64,000 bases of DNA from Nocardia nova SH22a (GCF_000523235.1 NZ_CP006850.1:1364001-1428000), one strand, 5' to 3'; numbered from the stretch's first letter, positions 7,354 through 15,225 are shown. Numbers and translations: made by a program. The notes: a model not told the origin generated them from the letters alone.

Positions 7354-8520
7354 TCACCGGGTGGCCAGTTCGGCCAGCCGGTAGGCCAGGGCGGTGCGCA
7401 CCGGCCGGAGGCTGGTCGCCGTCCGGATGACGGTATTGCGCACCGCCCGCGCCGGCCGCGGCCGCAGCGTGGCCATCCGGGTCATGCGATCGGTGAACTC
7501 CACCACGCCCACCGCGATCGGCCGCCGGACCTTCTCGTACTCGTCGAGCACGGCTTCCGGCTCGCCGCCCAGTACCCGGGCGAGCAGGGTGCCCAGCAGC
7601 GCCGCGTCCTGGATACCGGTGTTCATACCCTGCCCACCGGCCGGGCTGTGCACGTGGGCGGCGTCACCGGCCAGCAGGATCCGGCCCGCGCGGTAGTGAT
7701 CGGCGAGCCGGTGGTGCACCCGGAAACGCGAGCCCCACAGCACTTCTCGCACCCGAGCTCCCGGGCAGCGATCGTCGAGCAGCGCCTGCACCTGGTCCAG
7801 GGTGGGGTGTTCGGGAGCCTCGGCGACGGTGGCCACGATGCGGAACCGATCCTGCCGGGCATCGGGCAGCGGCGCCACCACGGTCACGCCCTCCGGCGAC
7901 AGATGCAGTGAAACCTCGTCGCGCGAGGGCCATTCCATCCGGACATCGGCCAGAACGAACGATTCCGGATAGGTGGCGCCGGTGAAACCGATACCGGCCG
8001 CCTCCCGCACCCGGCTGTGCATGCCGTCCGCGCCGATCACATAGCGAGCCCGGATGGATCCGGAATCACCTGCGGCGTCGGTGAATTCGACCGTCACGCC
8101 TTCCTGGTTCTGGGTGATCGCGGTGACCTCACAGGGCCGCAGCACGCTGCCGCCCGCGGCGTGCAGCCGGTCCAGCAGTACCGCCTCGGTGGTCTCCTGG
8201 CCGATCATCAGCGTGTAGGGGAAGGGCGTGGGCAGCCCGTCGAATCCGATGGTCGCCAGCCGATGGGCGCCGTCCTGCACGACGAAGCGGGAGACCTCGA
8301 GGCCGCGCTCGCGCAGGGCCGGGGTGACACCCAGTTCGTCCAGCACCTCCAGGGTGCGGGCGTGCACGACCGCGGCGCGCGAGGTGTTCGCCCCCTCGGC
8401 CAGTCGATCGAGCAGGACCACATCGGCACCGGCGTCGGCGAGCGTGATGGCGGCGGTGAGCCCGGCGGGCCCCGCTCCGACGATGACAACCTCCGCGGTG
8501 GCGGGAACGGTGCTGGTCAT
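7354..8520 (-). CDS. FAD-dependent monooxygenase (PheA/TfdB type)
   Basis: 388 residues of class A flavoprotein hydroxylase: dinucleotide motif VGAGPAGL at residues 14-21, the DG motif GADGMHSRV near 166, and the second FAD motif LLAGDAAHVHSPAGGQGMN near 275. It probably hydroxylates an aromatic or polyketide-like compound using NAD(P)H and oxygen. It lacks the C-terminal thioredoxin-like domain of phenol hydroxylases. The gene is divergent from the TetR gene at 8626; the shared 105-bp gap holds two matching palindromic operator blocks (8537-8567 and 8596-8626), so induction by a ligand of that repressor is likely. Confidence 0.92.
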   Translation of the reverse strand: MTSTVPATAEVVIVGAGPAGLTAAITLADAGADVVLLDRLAEGANTSRAAVVHARTLEVLDELGVTPALRERGLEVSRFVVQDGAHRLATIGFDGLPTPFPYTLMIGQETTEAVLLDRLHAAGGSVLRPCEVTAITQNQEGVTVEFTDAAGDSGSIRARYVIGADGMHSRVREAAGIGFTGATYPESFVLADVRMEWPSRDEVSLHLSPEGVTVVAPLPDARQDRFRIVATVAEAPEHPTLDQVQALLDDRCPGARVREVLWGSRFRVHHRLADHYRAGRILLAGDAAHVHSPAGGQGMNTGIQDAALLGTLLARVLGGEPEAVLDEYEKVRRPIAVGVVEFTDRMTRMATLRPRPARAVRNTVIRTATSLRPVRTALAYRLAELATR

Positions 8521-8536
8521 GACGACTCCTCAGCCT

Positions 8537-8626
8537 TGCCAACAAATGTTGGCCAACGAATGTTGACATGAGCATAAGGCGGCTGGGGGTAGATAGTCAA
8601 CACTTGTTGGCCTACGCTTGTTGGCA
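8537..8626. promoter_or_regulatory. Two inverted 31-bp operator blocks between monooxygenase and tetR
   Basis: 8537-8567 contains GCCAACAAATGTTGGC and CCAACGAATGTTGACA overlapping head to tail. 8596-8626 is its reverse complement at 26 of 31 positions. Core half-sites are CCAACA and TGTTGG with a 2-bp centre, typical of TetR operators. One block lies just before the monooxygenase start, the other ends at the first base of the tetR ATG. This predicts repression of both genes by the TetR protein. Confidence 0.85.
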
Positions 8627-9201
8627 TGACCGAAGATACTGTTCCGCGCCGCTCCGACACCACGCGGGCGGCCATCCTGGAGGCCGCGCGCCGCCACTTC
8701 GCCCGCGGGGGATTCGGCAAGGCGACCATTCGCGCGATCGCCGCCGACGCCGGTATCGATCCGTCGATGGTGATCCGGTACTACGGCAGTAAGGACGGTT
8801 TGTTCGACGCCGCGCTGAATGTGGATCTGGCGCTGCCGGATCTGAGTGCGGTGGCCGAGGCGGAACTCGGCGAGACGATCGCCCGGCGCTTCCTGGAACT
8901 GTGGGAGACCGCGCCCGGTAACGAGCTGCTGCTGGCGCTGCTGCGCTCCTCGGTCTCCGACGACACTGTGGCGCAACGCTTTCAACGGGTCTTCACCGGG
9001 CAGTTGATGCCGATGGTGACCGCCGTCGGTGATCCCGCGGACGCGCCCCGGCGGGCCGGGCTGGTGGTGACTCAGATCATGGGGCTGGCGCTGTGCCGCT
9101 ACGTCCTGCGGCTGGCCCCGGTGGTGGCGCTGACGCCCGCGCAGATCGTGACCACGATCGGTGCCACGCTACAGAGTTATCTGACGTCGTCGCCGGAGTG
9201 A
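8626..9201 (+). CDS. TetR family regulator, probable repressor of the adjacent monooxygenase
   Basis: 191 residues. The N-terminal TetR helix-turn-helix spans about residues 10-56 (TRAAILEAARRHFARGGFGK, then IAADAGIDPSMVIRYYGSK). The remainder is the ligand-binding and dimerisation domain, with a TetR_C-like segment ending VLRLAPVVALTPAQIVTTIG. Its start codon abuts a palindromic operator, so autorepression is likely together with control of the divergent FAD monooxygenase. The inducing ligand is probably a hydrophobic or aromatic substrate of that enzyme. A GC-rich hairpin follows at 9236-9268. Confidence 0.92.
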   Translation: MTEDTVPRRSDTTRAAILEAARRHFARGGFGKATIRAIAADAGIDPSMVIRYYGSKDGLFDAALNVDLALPDLSAVAEAELGETIARRFLELWETAPGNELLLALLRSSVSDDTVAQRFQRVFTGQLMPMVTAVGDPADAPRRAGLVVTQIMGLALCRYVLRLAPVVALTPAQIVTTIGATLQSYLTSSPE

Positions 9202-9235
9202 AAGTTGTTCGGTGACAGGTTGCTTCGGATATGAC

Positions 9236-9268
9236 GATGCCCCGAGTCCGCTGGGGTCTCGGGGCATC
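9236..9268. terminator. Hairpin between convergent tetR and FBP genes
   Basis: 11-bp perfect arms GATGCCCCGAG / CTCGGGGCATC with an 11-nt loop between the tetR stop (9201) and the end of the convergent FBP-domain gene (9340). No T tract follows. Confidence 0.7.
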
Positions 9269-9339
9269 CGGGATGGCTGTGCGACTGTCGAGTGTCGGCG
9301 CACGGCATCTACCTCCGATCTGTCGATGGGACGGCGGGA

Positions 9340-9828
9340 TCAGCTGGAGAGCCGGTCGATGAATGCGCTCAGATTGGTGCGCACCCGCTCGGCCTTCTGC
9401 TCATCGGTCAGATCCTCGCGATAGCGGTTGCCCAGCGCCGGGCGGCGCTTGTTGCGGGCGTACAGCGAACACGCGAGATCGGTGCACATGTAGATGCCGA
9501 CCGTATTGCCGCGCCGCCCCGACTCGCCGGTCTTTTTGGCGGTGAGCAATGACACTCCGCTGCCGGTGTGGGTGGTCAGGCAGATCGAACAGAGCTGGGC
9601 CCGGCCCGATCCGCCCGTCTCGTAGCGCATCGCGATGCCGACGAGCCGATCCTCGTGCGGGGTCACCAGGTAGGCGCGGCCCGGCATCGACCGGTCGTTC
9701 CAGCCGAAGAAATCCAGGTCGTCCCACGGTTGCGCGTCGAGATCACGCGGTATCGGCATGCGTTTGGCATCGCCTTTGGAACAGTTCACGAACGACGAGC
9801 GGATCTCGCGTTCGGTGAGGGGTTGCAT
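9340..9828 (-). CDS. FBP-domain zinc protein (FusB/EF-G-binding related)
   Basis: 162 residues. The C-terminal part is a treble-clef zinc domain with four cysteines (CSIC at 80-83, C115 and C120 in MCTDLAC), followed by the basic segment YARNKRRPALGNRY. This is the FBP_C / FusB-type zinc-binding domain; FusB proteins bind elongation factor G and rescue ribosomes from fusidic acid. The actinobacterial relatives are mostly uncharacterised. The ATG at 9828 has a GGGAG ribosome site. It is a single-gene unit, convergent with the tetR gene upstream on the other strand. Role in translation is an inference from the family. Confidence 0.85.
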   Translation of the reverse strand: MQPLTEREIRSSFVNCSKGDAKRMPIPRDLDAQPWDDLDFFGWNDRSMPGRAYLVTPHEDRLVGIAMRYETGGSGRAQLCSICLTTHTGSGVSLLTAKKTGESGRRGNTVGIYMCTDLACSLYARNKRRPALGNRYREDLTDEQKAERVRTNLSAFIDRLSS

Positions 9829-9909
9829 GGTTTCACTCCCTTTCCGGATGGATGAATGGAAACGGAGCGAGGCTACGGGCGCGGGCGGTCGCGGGCAACC
9901 GAATAACGT

Positions 9910-10500
9910 CTACCCGGGCGTGCGCAGTCCGGCCAGGGTGACCGCGATCAGCCGGTCGGCGGCCTCGGGCGCGTTGTCGCACGCGACGCCGATGCCGTGG
10001 CCCAGGCGCAGTAGATCCCGCGGTTCGAGTTCCGGGCGGATCAGGCCGGTCGCCTGGGCGTTGCGCAGCATCGTCGTGGCGGCCTCGGTGATCAGCTTCG
10101 AACACAGCGTGAACGCCTCCGAGCCGCGATCGATGGCCGCCTTGAGGGTCATCGCCAGACTCTGTTTGTCCATGACGTAGTCCACCTGGGCGCGGAACCA
10201 CAGCTCCAGCGCCTCGACCGGGGGATGAGTCTCCATCAGTTCGAAGGCGCGGGCCGCCAGGTTCTCGATACTCGAGCGGTAGACGGCTTCGATCAGCGCG
10301 TCACGATGGGGAAAGTGGCGGTAGAGCGTTCCCGGTCCCACACCGGCGCGGCGGGCGATGTCGTCGAGCGGGGCATCGGGACCGTGTTCGGCGAACGCCT
10401 CCCGCGCACATTCCACGATGCGCTGGTGGTTGCGCCGCGCATCCGCGCGCATCGGCCGCGGCGTCTCGCACGCGGTGTCCTGTGTCGACGGTGCGTTCAC
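9910..10500 (-). CDS. TetR family regulator
   Basis: 196 residues from GTG at 10500, preferred over the longer in-frame start because GGAGGA lies just upstream and because the helix-turn-helix then begins at the usual distance. The DNA-binding part reads ADARRNHQRIVECAREAFAE, then DDIARRAGVGPGTLYRHFPH (about 25-65). The C-terminal part (WFRAQVDYVMDKQSLAMTL) matches the SbtR-like C-terminal domain of TetR proteins. It is divergent from the DUF1330 gene at 10683; the gap contains an 8-bp-arm inverted repeat at 10528-10554 that could be its operator. Confidence 0.9.
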   Translation of the reverse strand: MNAPSTQDTACETPRPMRADARRNHQRIVECAREAFAEHGPDAPLDDIARRAGVGPGTLYRHFPHRDALIEAVYRSSIENLAARAFELMETHPPVEALELWFRAQVDYVMDKQSLAMTLKAAIDRGSEAFTLCSKLITEAATTMLRNAQATGLIRPELEPRDLLRLGHGIGVACDNAPEAADRLIAVTLAGLRTPG

Positions 10501-10527
10501 GATTCCTCCATTGGAAACGGGACGAAC

Positions 10528-10554
10528 TCTCCGTTCGATGTGCGCAAACGGAGA
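10528..10554. promoter_or_regulatory. Candidate operator upstream of the second tetR gene
   Basis: Perfect inverted repeat TCTCCGTT-N11-AACGGAGA, 28 bp upstream of the tetR GTG and about 130 bp before the divergent DUF1330 gene. Position and symmetry suit an autoregulatory TetR site; not otherwise supported. Confidence 0.5.
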
Positions 10555-10682
10555 ACTTCTCCACATGCTAGCCGCCGCGATCGGCGACGGCTCCGCCCTC
10601 GGACGTTTACCCGACAGGTAATCGAAACCATCCGATTGTGCTGTCAGGCTTTCGGGTAGAACAACCATCGATCGGAGAACTC

Positions 10683-11054
10683 GTGCCCGCCTACGTGATC
10701 GCACACCTGCTCGACGCCGCTCCTCATCCGGACATCGCCGAATACATCGAGCGCCTCCCTGGCATGTTCGCGCCCTATGGTGGCCGGTACCTGGTGCATA
10801 TGACGCAGCACGAGGTGAAAGAGGGGGACTGGCCCGGGAGTGTCGTCATGATCGGCTTTCCCGGAATTTCCGAGGCGAGGTCCTGGTGGGAGTCGCCCGC
10901 GTATCGGGCCATCGCACCATTACGCTCGCGCCACATCGACGGGGACATCATCATGGTCGAAGGTGTGCCGGACGGCTATGAGCCCACCGCCGCTGTCGCG
11001 GCTATGCGGAAGACCCTGTCCGGCACGGCTTCTGCCGAGCGGGGCGGATCGTGA
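10683..11054 (+). CDS. DUF1330 domain protein
   Basis: 123 residues from GTG at 10683 (GGAGAA upstream at 10674-10679). The fold is the DUF1330 dimeric ferredoxin-like barrel: the segment YVIAHL at the start, FAPYGGRYLVH (about 31-41) and VVMIGFPGISEARSWWESPAYRAIAPLR (about 57-84, where the family has a conserved W-x-SPxY). Members are small cytoplasmic proteins of unknown enzymatic role. Being divergent from a TetR gene, it is a plausible target of that regulator. Confidence 0.85.
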   Translation: MPAYVIAHLLDAAPHPDIAEYIERLPGMFAPYGGRYLVHMTQHEVKEGDWPGSVVMIGFPGISEARSWWESPAYRAIAPLRSRHIDGDIIMVEGVPDGYEPTAAVAAMRKTLSGTASAERGGS

Positions 11055-11228
11055 GTCGCGACTGATCGTGGTCACCGAGGCCGCCGCCGATCGCGCCGCA
11101 GCAGTCACGCGGACACCACAAGATCAACTTCCGGCATTTCGGACCAACGAGATGCGTTGCGCCGCAGTTATATAAACGTTTCCTTGCGCACAGGAACCTT
11201 TGAGCTGAGCGTGCGAAGCTCCTGCGCG

Positions 11229-12167
11229 ATGCTCACCTATTTCCAAGCGATGGTGATCGGCGCGGTGCAGGGTTTCACCGAGCTGTTCCCGATTTCGAGT
11301 CTCGGACATTCCGTCCTCGTCGCCTCGTGGCTCGGCGGCCGCTGGGCCCGGCTGTCCGGAGGTGGTGGAACAGATTCCGCCGCAACATATCTGGCCTTCG
11401 TCGTGGCCCTGCACGTGGCCACCGCGGTGGCGTTGCTGATCTACTACCGGCGCGACTGGCACGCCATCGCCACCGGCTTCGTCACGATGCTGCGCACCCG
11501 GCGGCTGGAGACGGTGTCCCAGCGACTGGCCTGGCTGATCGTGATCGCCACCCTCCCGGTCGCCGTCCTCGGCCCGGTGCTCGGCCATGCCCTGCACGAA
11601 CTGTTCGCCGCACCGCTGTTCGCCGCCGTATTCCTGACCCTCAACGGAATCGTCCTGATCATCGGCGAGGGCCTGCGCCGCCGCAACGAACCCACCCTCG
11701 CCGAATACGGCCGCCGCTTCGCCCTGAACAAGGCGCGCCACAAAACCCGCACCGCCACAACGATTTCCCCCCGCCCCACCGACCGCCGCCTCGCCGCACT
11801 GGACGTCGACGACGCGATGGCGATCGGCTTCACCCAGGCAGGCGCCCTCCTGACCGGCTTCAGCCGAGCGGGCCTGACCATGGTCGGCGGCCTGTGGCGC
11901 GGCCTGGAACACGAACACGCCGCCAAATTCGCCTTCCTCCTCGCCACCCCCGCGATTTTCGGCGCGGGCATAGTCGACCTCCCCGACCTGGTGACCCCGA
12001 AGGACCAGGTGATCTGGGGCCCGATCCTGGCAGGCGCCATCGTCTCCGGCATAACCTCCTGGCTCGCCGTCCGCTACCTCGAGCACTACTTCCGCACCCG
12101 GACGTTGCTCCCGTTCGCCGTATATTGCCTGGTGGTGGGGGCGATATCGATGGTTCACTTCGGGTGA
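11229..12167 (+). CDS. uppP: Undecaprenyl-diphosphatase (BacA/UppP family)
   Basis: 312 residues, multi-spanning membrane protein that would dephosphorylate undecaprenyl diphosphate to recycle the cell-wall lipid carrier; members confer some bacitracin resistance. The first signature reads QGFTELFPISSLGHS (residues 14-28, with Glu 18, Ser 23-24 and His 27) and the second reads TGFSRAGLTM near residue 210, with the conserved arginine. Both differ somewhat from the common LPISSTGH/GxSRSG forms, so this is a divergent member and possibly a second paralogue in the genome. The ATG at 11229 begins the first membrane helix. Third codon positions in the second half are very strongly C-ending. Confidence 0.9.
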   Translation: MLTYFQAMVIGAVQGFTELFPISSLGHSVLVASWLGGRWARLSGGGGTDSAATYLAFVVALHVATAVALLIYYRRDWHAIATGFVTMLRTRRLETVSQRLAWLIVIATLPVAVLGPVLGHALHELFAAPLFAAVFLTLNGIVLIIGEGLRRRNEPTLAEYGRRFALNKARHKTRTATTISPRPTDRRLAALDVDDAMAIGFTQAGALLTGFSRAGLTMVGGLWRGLEHEHAAKFAFLLATPAIFGAGIVDLPDLVTPKDQVIWGPILAGAIVSGITSWLAVRYLEHYFRTRTLLPFAVYCLVVGAISMVHFG

Positions 12168-12202
12168 GCGGCGAGCCCGATCTCGACGCCGCAACTCGGA
12201 CA

Positions 12203-12448
12203 TCATCGGCGAAGAGATTTCGTTGAGAATCCGGGGTCGTCACCGGCGTGACAACTGCTGGTGGAACCTGCGGACTCGAGCTGTTCTGATAGCGCCGCCA
12301 GGTCCTGTTCGGTGGGCTGAGACGGTGACAGGTCGCCGGGTTGCCACGCCCGTAGCGCAGCGAGCAGGTCGTCCAGGAGCGCGATTGCCGGTGACCAGAC
12401 CGGTGTCGTCGTCTCGCACGGACGCCGCTGCGGCAGTGTCGGTTTCAT
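12203..12448 (-). CDS. 81-aa hypothetical, third gene of a coupled trio
   Basis: 81 residues, ATG at 12448 overlapping the stop of the preceding gene (ATGA, 12448-12445). It has an amphipathic middle section (SPAIALLDDLLAALRAW, then TEQDLAALSEQLESAG) likely to form two helices, and polar ends. No domain or relative is recognised. It is the last gene of a three-gene minus-strand unit (13148 to 12203) with ATGA junctions at both boundaries, so its product is probably made together with the two resolvase-like proteins. Confidence 0.6.
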   Translation of the reverse strand: MKPTLPQRRPCETTTPVWSPAIALLDDLLAALRAWQPGDLSPSQPTEQDLAALSEQLESAGSTSSCHAGDDPGFSTKSLRR

Positions 12449-12822
12449 GACCCGTCCGGTCGGGGTATGAGCGGGTTGGGCCGGTGGCCGGTCTCGGGGG
12501 CGTAGGCGCCTTCTCGTTCCCAGGTGTGCCCTGTTGCCAGGTCGTGGATGTCGGTGACCTCGGCGAGTTCTGCCGGGACTCTGCCGCGTAGATGTGCGAT
12601 GTGAGGCACGATCAGCAACTCCACCTGGTGTTCGAGGATGTGGTGGGGGAGTGCCTCGGGCACGATCAAGCTGCTGCTGCGTGACAGTCCGATGTAGACG
12701 TACCCGAGCCGCGCCGCGATCCGCCGGGCGGCGAGATCGAATCCGGTGATCGTTTTCACCAGATCGACGCAGACGTAACCCATTGCGCGCGCGTCGGTGT
12801 CCTCTTCGTCGTCGAAGTTCAC
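12445..12822 (-). CDS. Degenerate resolvase-fold protein, second gene of coupled trio
   Basis: 125 residues. The pattern MGYVCVDLVK, then IAARLGYVYIGLSRSS and VELLIVPHIAHLRGRVPAEL, follows the N-terminal fold of serine recombinases (beta strand, helix, strand) and parallels the preceding gene segment by segment, but the catalytic serine position of resolvases is not present and there is no DNA-binding or zinc domain. It is therefore probably not an active recombinase. The ATG at 12822 overlaps the upstream stop (ATGA). Related small proteins are common as hypotheticals in Nocardia, as far as I recall. Function unknown. Confidence 0.7.
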   Translation of the reverse strand: MNFDDEEDTDARAMGYVCVDLVKTITGFDLAARRIAARLGYVYIGLSRSSSLIVPEALPHHILEHQVELLIVPHIAHLRGRVPAELAEVTDIHDLATGHTWEREGAYAPETGHRPNPLIPRPDGS

Positions 12823-13148
12823 CGGCCCGCCACCACGGTTGAGAACAGGACTTCGAGCACCGATTGTGTCGTCGCGGCAACAACTTTCGCGTGTGCGCCG
12901 ACGGCGGTGGGAACGGTTCCGCCGTGGAAGTGCGCCATGCTGGGCACGAGCACCACCTCCACGGTGGGCAGGTGGCTCAGGACGACGGCGAGCCGGTGCT
13001 CGGGATCGTCTGTCCGCGAGCCGAACACGATGGTTTTGCGCAGGTCGTATCCGCTGCGTTTGGCAAGGTTTCTGAGTTGTTCTTCGTCCGAGCGCTGGTT
13101 ACGACGGGAGATATCACTTCGGATGTATCCGATCGCCTCGATACTCAT
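12819..13148 (-). CDS. Resolvase-fold small protein, first gene of coupled trio
   Basis: 109 residues from ATG at 13148. IGYIRSDISRRNQRSDEEQL at residues 5-24 and LAKRSGYDLRKTIVFGSRTDD resemble the serine recombinase N-terminal catalytic domain (family pattern GYxRVSxxxQ...L), and VEVVLVPSMAHFHGGTVP near 66-83 matches the equivalent strand of the next gene. The domain is truncated before the family's second arginine cluster and has no DNA-binding part. It heads the three-gene unit and faces the XRE-TPR regulator gene across a 180-bp regulatory gap. A nucleotide- or DNA-sensing role is possible but unproven. Confidence 0.7.
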   Translation of the reverse strand: MSIEAIGYIRSDISRRNQRSDEEQLRNLAKRSGYDLRKTIVFGSRTDDPEHRLAVVLSHLPTVEVVLVPSMAHFHGGTVPTAVGAHAKVVAATTQSVLEVLFSTVVAGR

Positions 13149-13264
13149 GGTCGGTTGCCTCGAATATTCAGTCGGGAGTGGATGGTTCGCACCCGCCGCC
13201 GAGGATCTGCACACCCGGCGGCGGGGCTTGCACTTCACTTTCGCGCCACTCCCTACGACGCAAG

Positions 13265-13309
13265 TACGACATACATACGACATACCTGCGCTACGGTGGT
13301 TCGAACCAC
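13265..13309. promoter_or_regulatory. Tandem 11-mer repeat and 14-bp palindrome in the divergent promoter
   Basis: TACGACATACA (13265-13275) is followed directly by TACGACATACC (13276-13286); 10 bp further on lies the perfect palindrome GTGGTTCGAACCAC (13296-13309). The palindrome is 19 bp before the XRE gene start. Either may be the binding site of the adjacent XRE protein or the core of divergent promoters for the two units. Confidence 0.55.
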
Positions 13310-13328
13310 TACTGCAGGGGGTGTTGCT

Positions 13329-14573
13329 GTGGCTACCGTCGTCGCGTGGACCGGCACTGAATCACGTGCTCTGCGTGATGCTTACCGGCTGAGTCAATCC
13401 AAGTTCGCAGCCAAACTCGGCACGACCACGCGCACTGTCCAGCGGTGGGAGGCAGGTAAACCGATCGGGTGGGCCAACCAGGCCGACCTCGACACGATGC
13501 TCGCCAACGCCCCCGAGGGTGTCGTCGCCGTATTCGAGCGGCTGCTCGATGACCAGGAGGGCGATGTGAAGCGTCGAGCGTTCATCACCACGGCGACGAC
13601 GGCCGCAGTCGGTGTCACTGCGGCATTCGATCCGGGGCGAGCCGATGCGCTGGCCACCGGCTCCGGAAAGCCTGACGAATGGGCGCTGGCGCATGTGCGG
13701 TCGACTCTGTATGCGGCGATGACGCTCGATGATTCGATGGGATCGCCAGCGGCGCAAGGAATCACGGAAGCACAGCTGGCGCTCACAGAGTCGATGCTGC
13801 GCGAGTGCCCCGATGCGCTTCGCCCTGAGTTACTGTCGCTGCGCGGCGAATGGATCGCCTTCGCGGGGTGCCTCGCATGGGACTGTGGCGACCACAGCCG
13901 CGCGGCCGCGATGTATCACGAGGCACGCGAGATCGCGCACGACGCCGAAGATTCCGATCTCGGCGCCTACATCCACTGTCACCTGTCCCAGCTCGCGATC
14001 TGGCAGCAGCGGCCACGCATCGCGATGGACCATGCTGCCGCCGCGCGGTCGTGGGTCGCCCAGTCCGACGACCGGCACCTCCGCGCATACGTCGACCTCA
14101 GACTCGCCGAAGCCGCCGCCATTTCCGGTCAGCAGCAGGCGAGCACGACCGCGCTCGAGTCGGCCTCGCACGCGGCGGCCGAACTCGAACCGGCCACGCC
14201 CGCGCAGTCGCGCGCCTACTTCACCTCGCCCGCGATGCTCGATGCGTTCTGGGGCGGGTGTCTGACGATGCTCGGCGATGCGCGCCCGGCGGCTGAGGCG
14301 TCGCGCCGGGCGGTCGCGCTCATGGATCCCACTCGTCCTCGCGATCGCGCGCTGTCGATGCTGGAGTTGCAGCGGTCGCTGTTGCAGCTCGGTGAAGTCG
14401 AGGAGGGCGCGGCGATGGTTGGCGATGCCGCCGAACTCACCGATCGCAATCGTTCGCCCCGGCTCGCTCGCGCAATCCTCGACGCTCGTCGCGCGCTGTC
14501 CCCATGGGCCGGTTCGGAGCCGGTCCGAGCCCTCGACGCCCGGCTCAATGCCCGCGATATCATGCGGTCATGA
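13329..14573 (+). CDS. XRE-family regulator with pseudo-Tat segment and TPR-like C-terminus
   Basis: 414 residues from GTG at 13329, chosen for the purine-rich GCAGGGGG at 13314-13321 and because it puts the helix-turn-helix at the N-terminus. Residues 13-60 (ALRDAYRLSQSKFAAKLGTT, then RTVQRWEAGKP) form an XRE domain. Residues 82-100 (RRAFITTATTAAVGVTAAF) mimic a twin-arginine signal but lie internally. Residues 130-410 are helical repeats of TPR type with many A-rich amphipathic helices. This architecture is widespread in Nocardia and Streptomyces as pleiotropic regulators. It is divergent from the resolvase-like trio and overlaps the following 85-aa gene by ATGA. Confidence 0.85.
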   Translation: MATVVAWTGTESRALRDAYRLSQSKFAAKLGTTTRTVQRWEAGKPIGWANQADLDTMLANAPEGVVAVFERLLDDQEGDVKRRAFITTATTAAVGVTAAFDPGRADALATGSGKPDEWALAHVRSTLYAAMTLDDSMGSPAAQGITEAQLALTESMLRECPDALRPELLSLRGEWIAFAGCLAWDCGDHSRAAAMYHEAREIAHDAEDSDLGAYIHCHLSQLAIWQQRPRIAMDHAAAARSWVAQSDDRHLRAYVDLRLAEAAAISGQQQASTTALESASHAAAELEPATPAQSRAYFTSPAMLDAFWGGCLTMLGDARPAAEASRRAVALMDPTRPRDRALSMLELQRSLLQLGEVEEGAAMVGDAAELTDRNRSPRLARAILDARRALSPWAGSEPVRALDARLNARDIMRS

Positions 14574-14827
14574 CCGACGAGCGGATCACAGCGGCAGTCG
14601 AGCGTGTGGCCCGCGCACAGCAAGACCTACAGGATGCGACCGATGCACTGCTGGCAGCGGTGGCGGATGAAACCGGCGTCGATATCGCGACCCTCGAACA
14701 GGTCGATCTGACAGGGCGGGAAGCGGCGGCCATCGCTCGTAAGACGCGCGGCGCGCAACCGTGGCGTCCGCCGGGATCGAACGGTCCGTCCGGACCGTGG
14801 CGCGATCCGAGAACACTTCCCGAGTAA
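14570..14827 (+). CDS. 85-aa hypothetical coupled to the XRE regulator
   Basis: 85 residues, ATG at 14570 overlapping the regulator stop (ATGA). Residues 1-45 (ITAAVERVARAQQDLQDATDALLAAVADE) form one long amphipathic helix suited to coiled-coil or partner binding; residues 50-66 hold a short VDLTGREAAAIARKT motif and the C-terminus is Pro/Gly/Trp rich. Overlap with the regulator suggests the two proteins act together, for example as regulator and small antagonist or partner. No homologue recognised. Confidence 0.65.
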   Translation: MTDERITAAVERVARAQQDLQDATDALLAAVADETGVDIATLEQVDLTGREAAAIARKTRGAQPWRPPGSNGPSGPWRDPRTLPE

Positions 14828-14895
14828 CCCGGCGTGGTGCCAGGGTCACCGGCTGACCTGTATACGAGTAGCGCACCCCTCGATACGGTGGCTGT

Positions 14896-15225
14896 GTGAG
14901 CAGCGACCGTGTAACCGAAGTGACGTCATGGGTCGAACATGCCAAGGCCCGACTTTTGTCGACGGGGGAGTTGTTCGAACAAGTCGGCGGCGGCCGCGCC
15001 CCCGCTCGATCCGAGACATTTCGGCAGGCTTCGGCCGAATTGCATCGAGCCGAGCAAGCACGGAACCGGCTGCTCGTGGAAATGGTCGGAGACGCTGAGG
15101 CCGTTCCGCACGCGGTAGCCCAGCAACTGGGACTGACCGGCCGTCACGCGGCTTCGCTGCTGCGAGTCTCACGAACAGGCAGCGAGCGGCTACGCAACTA
15201 CACGTTCGGCCTACTCAACTCGTAA
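14896..15225 (+). CDS. 109-aa hypothetical with possible HTH at C-terminus
   Basis: 109 residues from GTG at 14896. Mostly helical; the segment EAVPHAVAQQLGLTGRHAASLLRVSR near residues 74-99 looks like a helix-turn-helix (AVAQQLGLTGRHAASLL), as in small phage-type or developmental regulators. It begins 68 bp after the 85-aa gene and precedes the CutA-like gene by about 30 to 75 bp, all on the same strand. No Shine-Dalgarno is obvious. Function unknown; a DNA-binding role is an inference from the motif only. Confidence 0.6.
   Translation: MSSDRVTEVTSWVEHAKARLLSTGELFEQVGGGRAPARSETFRQASAELHRAEQARNRLLVEMVGDAEAVPHAVAQQLGLTGRHAASLLRVSRTGSERLRNYTFGLLNS

Noticed and set aside
12819..13148. Active serine recombinase
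   Set aside because: The domain is truncated, lacks the catalytic Ser context and has no DNA-binding domain.
12864..13328. Longer N-terminal extension of the XRE gene
   Set aside because: It would overlap the divergent trio and lacks a ribosome site; the GTG at 13329 places the HTH correctly.
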